From: Symplocastrum torsivum CPER-KK1
GTDB taxonomy: Bacteria > Cyanobacteriota > Cyanobacteriia > Cyanobacteriales > Coleofasciculaceae
NCBI GenBank assembly: GCA_019358875.1
Contig: JAHHIF010000002.1
Coordinates: 210,304 to 274,303 of the forward strand
Direction: 5' to 3'
DNA length: 64,000 nt
A program made the position numbers and the translations under genes. Shown here in pieces: positions 18,965 to 25,975 of the stretch. The first letter of the stretch is position 1. Every line of letters begins with the position of its first letter. The notes below the pieces were generated by a model that was not told where the DNA came from, made no database searches, and saw only the letters and a program-made list of their open reading frames with translations.

Positions 18965-19612
18965 TTAATCTTTTTCCTTAATGCGAGCTAAGCAGGCATT
19001 TAGACCAACCGCAAACTCATAGCGGCTTAAGCTTCGATTACCACGATACGTTTGGTCAGGGTAGCCAGCAATACAACCATACTGTTCGACAAGAGATAGT
19101 AGTGCCTGGTACGCCCAATCACTCGGTTGCACATCTGCAAGTTGAGAAACAGAGGTCACTTGTCCCATGACTGGTTCAACAACTAGAGAGGACTCATCTG
19201 GTTGTGAGATAGGCTCATAGCGAGTTTCAAATGAATCGACCACACGCAGACCTCTCTCCAAACCTCTCTCCTGCAAGGAGAGAGGCTTTGATTTCTCCCC
19301 TTCCCTACGAGGGAAGGGGCTGGGGGTTAGGTTCTCATATTCGGATCTAATTACCTGAAAACTGCTGTCAACGCCTGTTTCTGGCTCTAAGGAAGTTTCT
19401 GAATCCTGGACAACCTCGATATGAATTGGCGATCGCTCTTTAGTAACCGTATCTAATTCCTCTATCTGTGCGGGTTCGGCTGTTGCACGTTGGGTAATCC
19501 CAAGACCCCCGATAATTAAGACGGCTAACAAAGGTTTCCACAGGTTAAATTGCACCACAAATTTCCTCACACTTAATCGACAAAAAGAACGGGATGAAAA
19601 GTTATCGATCAC
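18965..19612 (-). CDS. Short SLH-domain envelope protein inside the urate operon
   Basis: 215 residues from a GTG at 19612; GTG codons further in are alternatives. A hydrophobic segment (KPLLAVLIIGGLGITQRATA) looks like a signal peptide. A Glu/Ser-rich linker follows, then one SLH domain in the last 65 residues (WAYQALLSLVEQYGCIAGYP, YRGNRSLSRYEFAVGLNACL). That domain is about two thirds identical by eye to the SLH of the porin at 59.4 kb, including the preceding MGQVT. The barrel domain normally downstream is absent, so this is either a stand-alone SLH protein or a truncated porin. The linker includes about 31 residues encoded by a palindromic repeat (19243-19335). Confidence 0.75.
   Translation of the reverse strand: MIDNFSSRSFCRLSVRKFVVQFNLWKPLLAVLIIGGLGITQRATAEPAQIEELDTVTKERSPIHIEVVQDSETSLEPETGVDSSFQVIRSEYENLTPSPFPRREGEKSKPLSLQERGLERGLRVVDSFETRYEPISQPDESSLVVEPVMGQVTSVSQLADVQPSDWAYQALLSLVEQYGCIAGYPDQTYRGNRSLSRYEFAVGLNACLARIKEKD
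19243..19335. repeat. Double-palindrome repetitive element inserted in frame in the SLH gene
   Basis: Two perfect palindromes stand side by side: CCTCTCTCCT-gca-AGGAGAGAGG (19263-19285) and CCCCTTCCCT-acg-AGGGAAGGGG (19297-19319), followed by GGGGGTTAGG. Both have 10-base arms and a 3-base loop. Elements of this look are dispersed in many cyanobacterial intergenic regions. Here the element is inside a coding region and keeps the frame. Confidence 0.85.
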
Positions 19613-19642
19613 GCCTATCTCATAAGGCGCAATCGGAAGAAA

Positions 19643-20002
19643 TCAACTGCCGCGATAGGTACTGTACGACCACGGTGAAGCGAGTAGCGGTACATGGTAG
19701 TGAGCAGTGGGATCGGCAATACCAAACTGAATGGGAACGCGATCGAGAAATGGCGGATTGGGGAGATTGGGCATCTTCTGAGCAAAATACTCACCCACGA
19801 CAAACACCAGTTCGTAAACCCCCACATTAAATTCATCATTGATGAGTAAGGGTGCATCGGTACGCCCATCGGCATTAGTTGTAGTGGTTTTTAGCAAGGT
19901 TTTCTGACCGGATTTGGAATCCACAGACCACAGTTCAATTGCCAAATTAGCTGCCGGACAACCGTGAACTGTATCAAGGACATGAGTTGTGAGTTTGCCC
20001 AT
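19643..20002 (-). CDS. uraH: 5-Hydroxyisourate hydrolase (transthyretin-like)
   Basis: 119 residues, full length for the family. The N-terminal [14 protein letters not shown] block has the first catalytic His, [11 protein letters not shown] the Arg, and the C-terminus ends in [18 protein letters not shown], the hallmark of HIU hydrolases as opposed to vertebrate transthyretin. It hydrolyses 5-hydroxyisourate to OHCU. It starts 36 bases after hpxO ends and is followed after 30 bases by the SLH protein gene, so it is the second gene of the operon. Confidence 0.96.
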   Translation of the reverse strand: MGKLTTHVLDTVHGCPAANLAIELWSVDSKSGQKTLLKTTTTNADGRTDAPLLINDEFNVGVYELVFVVGEYFAQKMPNLPNPPFLDRVPIQFGIADPTAHYHVPLLASPWSYSTYRGS

Positions 20003-20038
20003 ATTTTGAGTTCTCCAGTTAGCTTGGCTCAGCCTTTA

Positions 20039-21202
20039 TCAATGCAAGGGTCCTGCAAGAATCGTTTTCGAGATGGCAGCAATAATGTCGCTTCCATCTT
20101 CATCTTTCAGTGCGCTATACCATTGCTGGGTCTTTTCGGGGTCTTTGCCGTGAGTCATATCCGATCGCTTCCGTGCGCCGAGAATCACTTGAGCGGTTCG
20201 CTCCTTACGCGCTGCTTCGTAACGCTTGAGCGCATCTTCAACGCTGAGATTCGTAGTTAGCAGACAGTTAGCCAAGACCAATGCATCTTCCATCGCCTGA
20301 CAACCACCTTGTCCTAAATCTGGCGCGGTGCTGTGTCCGGCATCTCCTAACAGAGCAACTCGACCCTGAGCCAATTTCTCCAAGGGTTCAATGTCGTGAA
20401 TTTCCACACGATTAGTTTTTAACGGATCGAGGCGCTGGATTAGAGTTTGGACGGGTTCAGCCCAACCTTTGAAGAATCCAGCGAGTTCTTCCCGACGCTG
20501 TTCGGGTTCACTGACAGTGCCTTTGGGTAGGGGAACATCAAAAAAGAAATAAAAGCGATCGCCTCCTACTGGCATCATTGAGGCACGCTTGTGTTCGCCG
20601 ACATAAATCACCCAGCTATCTTTTGGAGCGAGATCGTCGCTGATGGGAACTAGACCATTCCAGTTGACATAGCCAACATAGCGGCGTTCGGAAGCATATC
20701 CCAGCAGATAACGACGCACCGTTGAGTGAGTGCCATCTGCCCCAATTAGAACATCACCTGTTGCTTTGTGTCCGTCTTCAAAAATCGCTGTGACGCTATT
20801 TGCATCTTGTTCCACGGCCACACATTTTGAGTTGAGTTGAACATTCTCTGTCCCAAATGCATCCAGCAACATTTGCTGCAAATCAGTTCGAGAAACCGGA
20901 TACGGGCGCTGCCCTACCTGCTCAACTAAAGGTGAAAGACTAAAATCAGTCAGTTTTTCCCCAGTATTGCTGTAGTACGCAATACGCTCCATTTTGCCAC
21001 CAATACTGGCAATTTCCTTACCCAAGCCCAGCCTGTTGAGAACCTTCACCCCATTTGACCAAAGAGAAATTCCGGCTCCTGCGGGGCGTAATTCACTAAC
21101 CTTGTCGTAAATTTCCACCTCGTAGCCAGCCTGACGCAACGCAATGCCAGTCGCTAAACCGCCCATTCCGGCACCGATAATCACGACTTTTAGGTTGTCC
21201 AT
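20039..21202 (-). CDS. hpxO: FAD-dependent urate hydroxylase
   Basis: 387 residues. It is a class A flavoprotein monooxygenase with FAD motif IIGAGMGGLATGIALR, the GADGTHSTVRR block and GDAGHSTAPDLGQGG. Resemblance to Klebsiella HpxO runs over the whole length, including VNWNGLV, RFYFFFDVPLP, NRVEIHDIEPL and the C-terminal SDMTHGKD. HpxO hydroxylates urate to 5-hydroxyisourate using NADH and O2, replacing cofactor-free uricase. It is the first gene of the leftward operon hpxO-uraH-SLH-uraD-allC. The 5' region before it (21203-21437) contains HIP1 sites and must hold the promoter. Confidence 0.94.
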   Translation of the reverse strand: MDNLKVVIIGAGMGGLATGIALRQAGYEVEIYDKVSELRPAGAGISLWSNGVKVLNRLGLGKEIASIGGKMERIAYYSNTGEKLTDFSLSPLVEQVGQRPYPVSRTDLQQMLLDAFGTENVQLNSKCVAVEQDANSVTAIFEDGHKATGDVLIGADGTHSTVRRYLLGYASERRYVGYVNWNGLVPISDDLAPKDSWVIYVGEHKRASMMPVGGDRFYFFFDVPLPKGTVSEPEQRREELAGFFKGWAEPVQTLIQRLDPLKTNRVEIHDIEPLEKLAQGRVALLGDAGHSTAPDLGQGGCQAMEDALVLANCLLTTNLSVEDALKRYEAARKERTAQVILGARKRSDMTHGKDPEKTQQWYSALKDEDGSDIIAAISKTILAGPLH

Positions 21203-21437
21203 GGGTGTTTCTTCCTCCTTAGTTATTGATGAAACCCTGACAATTACTTGAACTAGAATTTCAATGCCAGTAAACTGTATAAATTGGTACAGAAATTAAT
21301 TCAACGGCTTATTCTTTTATTACTGAATTAATTCCTGACCGAGCGATCGCAGAAACGGTAGTAGAGAAAAATGCGATCGCTAAGCGTTTCTACTGAATCG
21401 AAACGTAACTCGCTACACGATTACGAAGTAATGACCA

Positions 21438-21725
21438 ATGAAATTTCAACATCACAACTCGGCTAAAAAATCCCACTGGCAAACCTACAAAGCTTTAGAA
21501 CTCATTCCTGACTCAACACCAAATCCTCAAGCTAACAAACGAAGCTTTGCATTTGGACTCAATCATCTCTGGCGAGTCGTTCTCATCACACTCACGGAAG
21601 AGATGCTTGAGGAACAACAAGTCGAGCATTTAGAACGGTGTTGGGCGCTGAATGCTGATGAACTGGTTACAACCTCGACCGCGAACAGTTGGCGTAGACT
21701 CTGGTGGGATGTCCTGACACAATAA
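21438..21725 (+). CDS. Hypothetical protein, 95 residues
   Basis: I do not recognise this protein. It is basic at the N-terminus (MKFQHHNSAKKSHWQTYKA), has a central helical block (HLWRVVLITLTEEML) and several Trp in the C-terminal half (NSWRRLWWDVLTQ). It has no signal peptide or membrane segment. It is divergent from hpxO and lies between that gene and the permease, interrupting the urate cluster on the opposite strand. The coding quality looks reasonable, and it ends just before dispersed repeat copy B. Confidence 0.55.
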   Translation: MKFQHHNSAKKSHWQTYKALELIPDSTPNPQANKRSFAFGLNHLWRVVLITLTEEMLEEQQVEHLERCWALNADELVTTSTANSWRRLWWDVLTQ

Positions 21726-21751
21726 CGTCACAAGCCATTTATTGAAACTCG

Positions 21752-21860
21752 GTGCAGCGCGGCGGAAATAACTATCCAGTTGGACATTGGCTAAAAGGTT
21801 TACTATAAAAGCGATATTACTTCTGCCTCCTGCCTCCTGCCTCCTGCCTTCTTGCACTCA
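21752..21860. repeat. Dispersed repeat, copy B, with heptanucleotide tail
   Basis: Second copy of the element at 9382-9490: GTGCAGCG, the shared GGCGGAAATAACTATCCAGT block, a diverged middle, a run of CTCCTGC-like heptamers and TTGCACT. It abuts the stop codon of the permease gene. Copy and copy A share the same orientation relative to the neighbouring leftward gene. Confidence 0.85.
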
Positions 21861-23297
21861 GCTATCGAGTTCCGATTCAGCGGATTGCTCAACGATAGGA
21901 CTATCCATCTGCTTAGGCAGGAACGCATTTAAAAGAATCGCCGTTAGTCCACCCGTAGAGATGCCGGACGAGAAGATGTTCTTGATGAGTGCTGGTTTAT
22001 CATTCAGAATTTCAGGGACGTAAACAACGCCTAAGCCCAAAGCGAGGGAAGCCGCTACGATAATCAAGGCGCGACGATCGATTTCTGTTGACGCAATAAT
22101 ATTGATTCCGGCGACGGCAATGGAACCGAACATGATGATGGTTGCACCACCAAGTACGGGTTGAGGAAGGGCTTGAAAAATTCCGCCCACGATGGGTAGT
22201 AAACCTAAAACGGCAAAGATACCCGCCACGTAGAAGCCAACATAGCGGCTTCCCACTCCAGTCATTTGAATCACGCCGTTGTTCTGGCTGAATGTTGTGT
22301 TGGGAAAGGTGTTGAACACGGCAGCGAGGAGCGAGTTTATCCCATCCCCCAATACACCTCCTTTGATGCGACGGAAGTAGAGGCTTCCTTTAATCGGTTG
22401 TTTTGAGACAGCAGAAGTTGCTGTTAAGTCACCAATCGTTTCAATGGCGGTAATGAGGTAAAGCAAGATAAAGGGAACAAACGCGGCGAAGTCAAACCTC
22501 ATCCCATAACGAAATGGAATAGGCAGACTAAATAAGGGCAGCCGACCCAAAACACTGAAGTCTACAAGTCCCAAAAATATTGAGATGATATAGCCGACAA
22601 ATAAACCAATTGCGATCGCGCCCATTCTCAAGTATCGATTTCCCAAGACGTTGAGCAGGATGATGATCGCAAGAACTAATCCTCCCAACGCTAGGTTTTG
22701 ACTACTCCCAAACGTCCCATTCTGCTGAGCAACAACGCCTCCTGCCATGCTGATAATTCCGGTTTTAATCAAGCTCAAACCAATAACCATTACCACCGTG
22801 CCGGATACAACTGGGGTGATGATTTTTTGTGCAAGGTGAAGGAAGCGACTCAGAATGATTTCAATAAACGAACCAAAGAAACATACACCAAAAATTAGGG
22901 CTAAGGCTTCTTGGGGAGAACTTCCAGCTTGTACTGCCGCTGTTCCAATTCCGATGATCGGCCCTAAAAAGGAAAAGCTGGTTCCTTGCAGACTCAGCAA
23001 CCCAGAGCCAACCACACCAATTCGTTTGCACTGAATGAATGTGGAGACACCTGAAATGAACAACGACATACTGACGATGTAGCTGGTTTGTGCCGGATCT
23101 AACCCCAGCGCATTGCAGATGATTAACGGTGGAGTGATGATGCCAACGAACGCTGCAAGGACGTGCTGAAGTGCGACAAAAAAGGCTTCAACTACTGGTG
23201 GTCTATCATCTAAGCCATAAATGAGTTCAACATAGACTTTTGCTTTGTTCGGATCTGGAGCTTCGTCTACAGCTAATTCATGATTGGACTGCGCCAT
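21858..23297 (-). CDS. Urate/xanthine permease (NCS2/NAT family)
   Basis: 479 residues with about 12-14 membrane segments. Family features are the QH pair in TM1 (FVALQHVLAAFVG), GLLSLQGTSFSFLGP in TM3, an acidic residue in ITAIETIGDLTATS in TM8 and the NAT signature SQNNGVIQMTGVGSR in TM10. This profile fits bacterial urate or xanthine symporters better than uracil permeases. AAGGAGGAG lies just before the ATG. Its location beside hpxO, uraH and uraD supports urate as the substrate. It is transcribed separately, from a region with two matching palindromes. Confidence 0.9.
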   Translation of the reverse strand: MAQSNHELAVDEAPDPNKAKVYVELIYGLDDRPPVVEAFFVALQHVLAAFVGIITPPLIICNALGLDPAQTSYIVSMSLFISGVSTFIQCKRIGVVGSGLLSLQGTSFSFLGPIIGIGTAAVQAGSSPQEALALIFGVCFFGSFIEIILSRFLHLAQKIITPVVSGTVVMVIGLSLIKTGIISMAGGVVAQQNGTFGSSQNLALGGLVLAIIILLNVLGNRYLRMGAIAIGLFVGYIISIFLGLVDFSVLGRLPLFSLPIPFRYGMRFDFAAFVPFILLYLITAIETIGDLTATSAVSKQPIKGSLYFRRIKGGVLGDGINSLLAAVFNTFPNTTFSQNNGVIQMTGVGSRYVGFYVAGIFAVLGLLPIVGGIFQALPQPVLGGATIIMFGSIAVAGINIIASTEIDRRALIIVAASLALGLGVVYVPEILNDKPALIKNIFSSGISTGGLTAILLNAFLPKQMDSPIVEQSAESELDS

Positions 23298-23361
23298 ATC
23301 TCCTCCTTTGAAGGTGCAAGTTTCTAACTTTCGGAATCACAAACTTGTTGCTCAGTGACCT

Positions 23362-23380
23362 GGATTGTGTTCTACAATCC
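23362..23380. promoter_or_regulatory. Inverted repeat upstream of the permease
   Basis: GGATTGT (23362-23368) and ACAATCC (23374-23380) form a perfect 7-base inverted repeat around a 5-base centre, 65-83 bases upstream of the permease ATG. It may be a protein-binding site or part of a leader hairpin. Confidence 0.45.
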
Positions 23381-23388
23381 ATTAGTTA

Positions 23389-23428
23389 TGTATGCTGTAT
23401 ACAGGCTGATGTTGTATGCTGTATACAA
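23389..23428. promoter_or_regulatory. Paired palindromes, probable operator of the urate permease gene
   Basis: TGTAT-GCTGT-ATACA at 23389-23403 and TTGTAT-GCTGT-ATACAA at 23412-23428 are palindromes with an identical 5-base centre, spaced 24 bases start to start. They lie 92-131 bases before the permease ATG. Two identical dyads of this size upstream of a catabolic transporter are typical of binding sites for a dimeric repressor, for example of the GntR family, whose sites are often of the TGTATACA type. No regulator gene is adjacent. Confidence 0.6.
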
Positions 23429-23491
23429 TGAACGCTGAGATTGAAAAATAAAGTATTTGAGGATACAAATTGCCAAATTGATCAACATCTT

Positions 23492-23521
23492 GCGATCGCT
23501 CTTTAGTTGTACCAACCGCAT
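23492..23521. repeat. 30-bp repeat, copy 1
   Basis: Thirty bases matching 24128-24157 with one difference; both begin with a HIP1 octamer and contain CTTTAGT and GTACCAACCGCAT. In the second copy this block encodes part of the 49-residue protein (DRSLVVPTA). Here the same frame stays open for a short distance, so this may be a fragment of a related gene. Confidence 0.7.
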
Positions 23522-23672
23522 CTGGCAAAGTGGCAGTTCTGTTTACGCAAATGCCCTTTGGGCCGTGCCTAAGGCAATCGTGCTTTAAGACTCGTTTAGA
23601 GCGATCGAAATAACCTTGATCTTCGTAACACGATGCATGGGTTTACTGGGTTTCTCAGTCGTTATCAGTTCC

Positions 23673-23747
23673 TCAGCATTCACCGACATCATTTTGCCCA
23701 CGGGCTGCTGCAATCAACACACCTGTATCAATGAAAGTACGCTTCAT
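23673..23747 (-). pseudogene. Decayed PIN-domain toxin (VapC-like), N-terminal fragment
   Basis: Starting at the ATG at 23747, 24 bases after the antitoxin stop, the frame reads MKRTFIDTGVLIAAARG and ends at a TGA after 24 codons. The FIDTGVLIAAARG segment is the first strand of a PIN ribonuclease with its catalytic Asp; a complete toxin needs about 130 residues. The rest has been lost or replaced. A 34-codon frame that begins inside it (23689 leftward) has no recognised family. Confidence 0.7.
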
Positions 23748-23770
23748 GGAATGTTCTAGCCGTTTTCGCC

Positions 23771-24052
23771 TCAACGTTCAGCTACTTCCCGATTGACTTC
23801 TTCCCAACCTAGAAGGGGTTCACCCGTAGCAACAATTTGCTGACGAATTCGAGAGAGTTTCCTACCTAAGGGTGTTTGCCCTACTTCTACTGTGTTAGCT
23901 GAGAGCAAACGCTCGTATTCAGCGATGGAAAGCATAACCACCTGAGGCTTCCCCTCAGATTCGATAATGAGAGGCTGCTGCTGTTCAACAACCTGCTGGA
24001 TCAATTCACTAATGTGGTTACCGACTTCTGTTGCGTCAATTGCTCGTGACAT
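23771..24052 (-). CDS. Phd/YefM-type antitoxin, orphan
   Basis: 93 residues from the ATG at 24052, which has AGGA eight bases upstream; the open frame extends to 24163, but that part lies in the 30-bp repeat and is unlikely to be translated. The N-terminal Phd fold is evident: SRAIDATEVGNHISELIQQV, PLIIESEGKPQVVMLSIAEYERL. The C-terminal 35 residues would neutralise the toxin. The toxin gene that should follow is a fragment, so this antitoxin is an orphan, perhaps retained by drift or as a regulator. Confidence 0.85.
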   Translation of the reverse strand: MSRAIDATEVGNHISELIQQVVEQQQPLIIESEGKPQVVMLSIAEYERLLSANTVEVGQTPLGRKLSRIRQQIVATGEPLLGWEEVNREVAER

Positions 24053-24096
24053 TGCTAACTTCCTGATTGCTCTGTTCTCAAGGTTAACTTGTTGGA

Positions 24097-24246
24097 ATGG
24101 CAGGACAGCACTTCTTGCTTTACAAAGGCGATCGCTCTTTAGTCGTACCAACCGCATATTCAATGCTTGAGGTTGATTGTGTTTTTGACGGCGAAACCGA
24201 GTTCCCGCCTAGTCCCTACGAACCCAAACATGAGAGGGAGGAATAA
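24097..24246 (+). CDS. Hypothetical 49-residue protein, coupled to the next gene
   Basis: An ATG at 24097 opens a 49-codon frame starting MAGQHFLLYKGDRSLVVPT and ending in KHEREE at the TAA at 24244. It is acidic and Pro-rich at the C-terminus. I recognise no family. Two points support it: the frame of the 30-bp repeat inside it is also open at the other copy, and the end of the gene (AGGGAGGAATAA) supplies the ribosome binding site for the next gene, whose GTG starts 4 bases after this stop. It is divergent from the antitoxin gene. Confidence 0.55.
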   Translation: MAGQHFLLYKGDRSLVVPTAYSMLEVDCVFDGETEFPPSPYEPKHEREE

Positions 24247-24249
24247 CTT

Positions 24250-24633
24250 GTGAAAAGATGGATTGTCTTCAAAACTGAATCCGCTTCATCGAAGGAGTGG
24301 AAGGAACGCAAGTTGCAACCTGCTGGACACTTAACCCGGATGCTGGCTGAATATTTGGATTGTTCTGACAAGGTATTGCCAGAACCAGGCTATCGTCCGC
24401 GTGAGTTTGCCCGCTTTGAAGAGTCCGTCGATCCAAACTTTCCAGATGCTAGTACTCATGTTCGTTGGTCTGACTGGGAAGTGAGTCGGGTTGAGCGGTT
24501 CAAGTCCGTTGATTCGGCTGAGTATGATGAGATCGTTGTGTGCTATTGCCGCTACTCACCGATTGAACCGGAGTGGAAGGAGTTACCCAAGATTGGTGTT
24601 TTGCAAGAGGGTAACTTTAATCCAATCACTTGA
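24250..24633 (+). CDS. Hypothetical protein, 127 residues
   Basis: I do not recognise this protein. It starts at a GTG with GGGAGG eight bases upstream, inside the end of the preceding frame. The sequence is soluble, acidic and rich in Trp, Glu and Arg (WKERKLQPAGHLTRMLAEYL, DPNFPDASTHVRWSDWEVSR), with no membrane segment. Base composition matches the core genome. The coupling with the 49-residue frame suggests a two-gene unit of unknown function in a region with toxin-antitoxin remains. Confidence 0.7.
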   Translation: MKRWIVFKTESASSKEWKERKLQPAGHLTRMLAEYLDCSDKVLPEPGYRPREFARFEESVDPNFPDASTHVRWSDWEVSRVERFKSVDSAEYDEIVVCYCRYSPIEPEWKELPKIGVLQEGNFNPIT

Positions 24634-24724
24634 TGAGCAGGACGCTGCCTGGAATAAACCAGAACGAAGAGATTAGGAATAATATGATAAATAAATGCAT
24701 TAGATTAGCAACAAACAAATTTCT

Positions 24725-25414
24725 ATGATTAACGATATTCCATCAGATATTTGGTTTTGGAAAGCTCAGCACAAATTTGTGTGGGATAGTGACACTTTTC
24801 TTGATTATATTGAGCTGATGAAAGAAGTTATGAATAGATTGATTAAAGAATATTCTTCTACTCCTAAAAACGCTGAGATATGGGTTTCGCCAGAAATAGG
24901 ATTTTTATACTGTAACGCTCCTCAAAATACCACTCAATTACATTTTTTTTTAATTTACATTGACAAAGTTAAGATAAGAGAGCTAAATACTACACTTTTC
25001 AGTGAATTTAAACGTCGTTATAGGGTTCACAGAGATCTATTCTCAGAAGAACTAGCCAGAGAACTTAGAGAAATACATGGAGATAAGGCTGAGATTATTA
25101 TCACGAGATTAAGAAAACGAAAACAACTAAACAAGCATTTTAAGAGCCTAGCCAATAAATCATTAAACCATCGACGAGAAATAAGCCCCCAACTTCGATA
25201 TCAGGTATTATTACGAGATAAATCTACTTGTCAAATGTGTAGACGAAGCGCTCCATCTGTTGAGGTAGAAGTTGACCACAAGATTCCAGTCGCATGGGAA
25301 AAAGATTGGAAAGCTAGTAGCAATATTGATGATTATCAAGTGTTATGTAGAGAATGTAATGTAGGTAAGGGCGATATGTCTTGGCTATGGAGCCTGTTAC
25401 AACCGCTCAAATAA
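24725..25414 (+). CDS. HNH endonuclease
   Basis: 229 residues. The C-terminal HNH domain is clear: YQVLLRDKSTCQMCRR carries the first CxxC, VEVDHKIPVAW the catalytic Asp-His, and YQVLCRECNVGKGD the second CxxC and Asn. The N-terminal 140 residues are helical and basic, with no family that I recognise. The gene is visibly richer in A and T than its neighbours and uses many AAA, AAT and TTA codons, which suggests acquisition. It is probably a defence or mobile-element nuclease, but no methylase or other partner is next to it. Confidence 0.85.
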   Translation: MINDIPSDIWFWKAQHKFVWDSDTFLDYIELMKEVMNRLIKEYSSTPKNAEIWVSPEIGFLYCNAPQNTTQLHFFLIYIDKVKIRELNTTLFSEFKRRYRVHRDLFSEELARELREIHGDKAEIIITRLRKRKQLNKHFKSLANKSLNHRREISPQLRYQVLLRDKSTCQMCRRSAPSVEVEVDHKIPVAWEKDWKASSNIDDYQVLCRECNVGKGDMSWLWSLLQPLK

Positions 25415-25499
25415 TCATAGTTTTTAAGGCTATAGTGTGTAGTGGTTGGTGCGGAAGAATGTAAAGCTACCGCTGATTGCGATCGCACCACTAACCCTA

Positions 25500-25877
25500 T
25501 CATCCTCTACTCAACAGAGACACAATGTACTGATTGAGACTCACATTTTCTCCGTCTGCCTTCTCAGCTAAACGACGATGCAAAGATTTAGGCATCCGCA
25601 GGAGTAGCTTACCGTTGTAGGTATCATCAGTACTGGGTAAAGGAATCTCATCTCCAGCTTCGTAAGCAGTTTCAATCCACAACTCCCGCGCCTCATTAAT
25701 GTTTGCGATCGCTTCATCCAGCGTTTCACCTTGAGTTAGACATCCAGGCAAGTCTTTAATCTGAACCACATATCCCCCCTCTGGATCGAGGTAAAGTGTT
25801 ACTGGATACTGAAGATTCAAATAATATTCCAGTAGCTGCTTCTCAATCTGCTTGTTCTTCTGATTCAGTGTCGTCAT
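25500..25877 (-). CDS. HicB-family antitoxin
   Basis: 125 residues with the two parts of HicB: a degraded RNase H-like fold (YPVTLYLDPEGGYVVQIKDL, PGCLTQGETLDEAIANI) and a C-terminal ribbon-helix-helix segment (LLLRMPKSLHRRLAEKA, VSLNQYIVSLLS). The usual toxin HicA is not visible on either side, so it may be a solitary regulator of the kind common in cyanobacteria. A 62-codon open frame overlaps its 5' end by 35 bases; that frame includes a palindromic repeat and is not a convincing gene. Confidence 0.88.
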   Translation of the reverse strand: MTTLNQKNKQIEKQLLEYYLNLQYPVTLYLDPEGGYVVQIKDLPGCLTQGETLDEAIANINEARELWIETAYEAGDEIPLPSTDDTYNGKLLLRMPKSLHRRLAEKADGENVSLNQYIVSLLSRG

Positions 25878-25940
25878 CGCTCCATTCTTCCAAGTTCAAT
25901 AGTTCAACAATTTGCTGGACATAAATTCCCTTAACGAGAA

Positions 25941-25973
25941 GCGGTAAGCGAAGCCATGCCGTAGGCTTATCGC
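25941..25973. repeat. Imperfect palindrome (REP-like)
   Basis: GCGGTAAGC (25941-25949) pairs with GCTTATCGC (25965-25973) with one mismatch around the centre GAAGCCATGCCGTAG. Palindromes with GCGAAGC and CCGTAGGCTTA are frequent interspersed elements of cyanobacteria. It lies upstream of the HicB gene. Confidence 0.6.
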
Positions 25974-25975
25974 AC

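Noticed and set aside
23492..24157. 30-bp direct repeats as attachment sites of an integrated element
   Set aside because: They flank only the antitoxin and toxin fragment, no integrase is nearby, and the repeats lie inside coding or former coding sequence. A gene fragment duplication is simpler.
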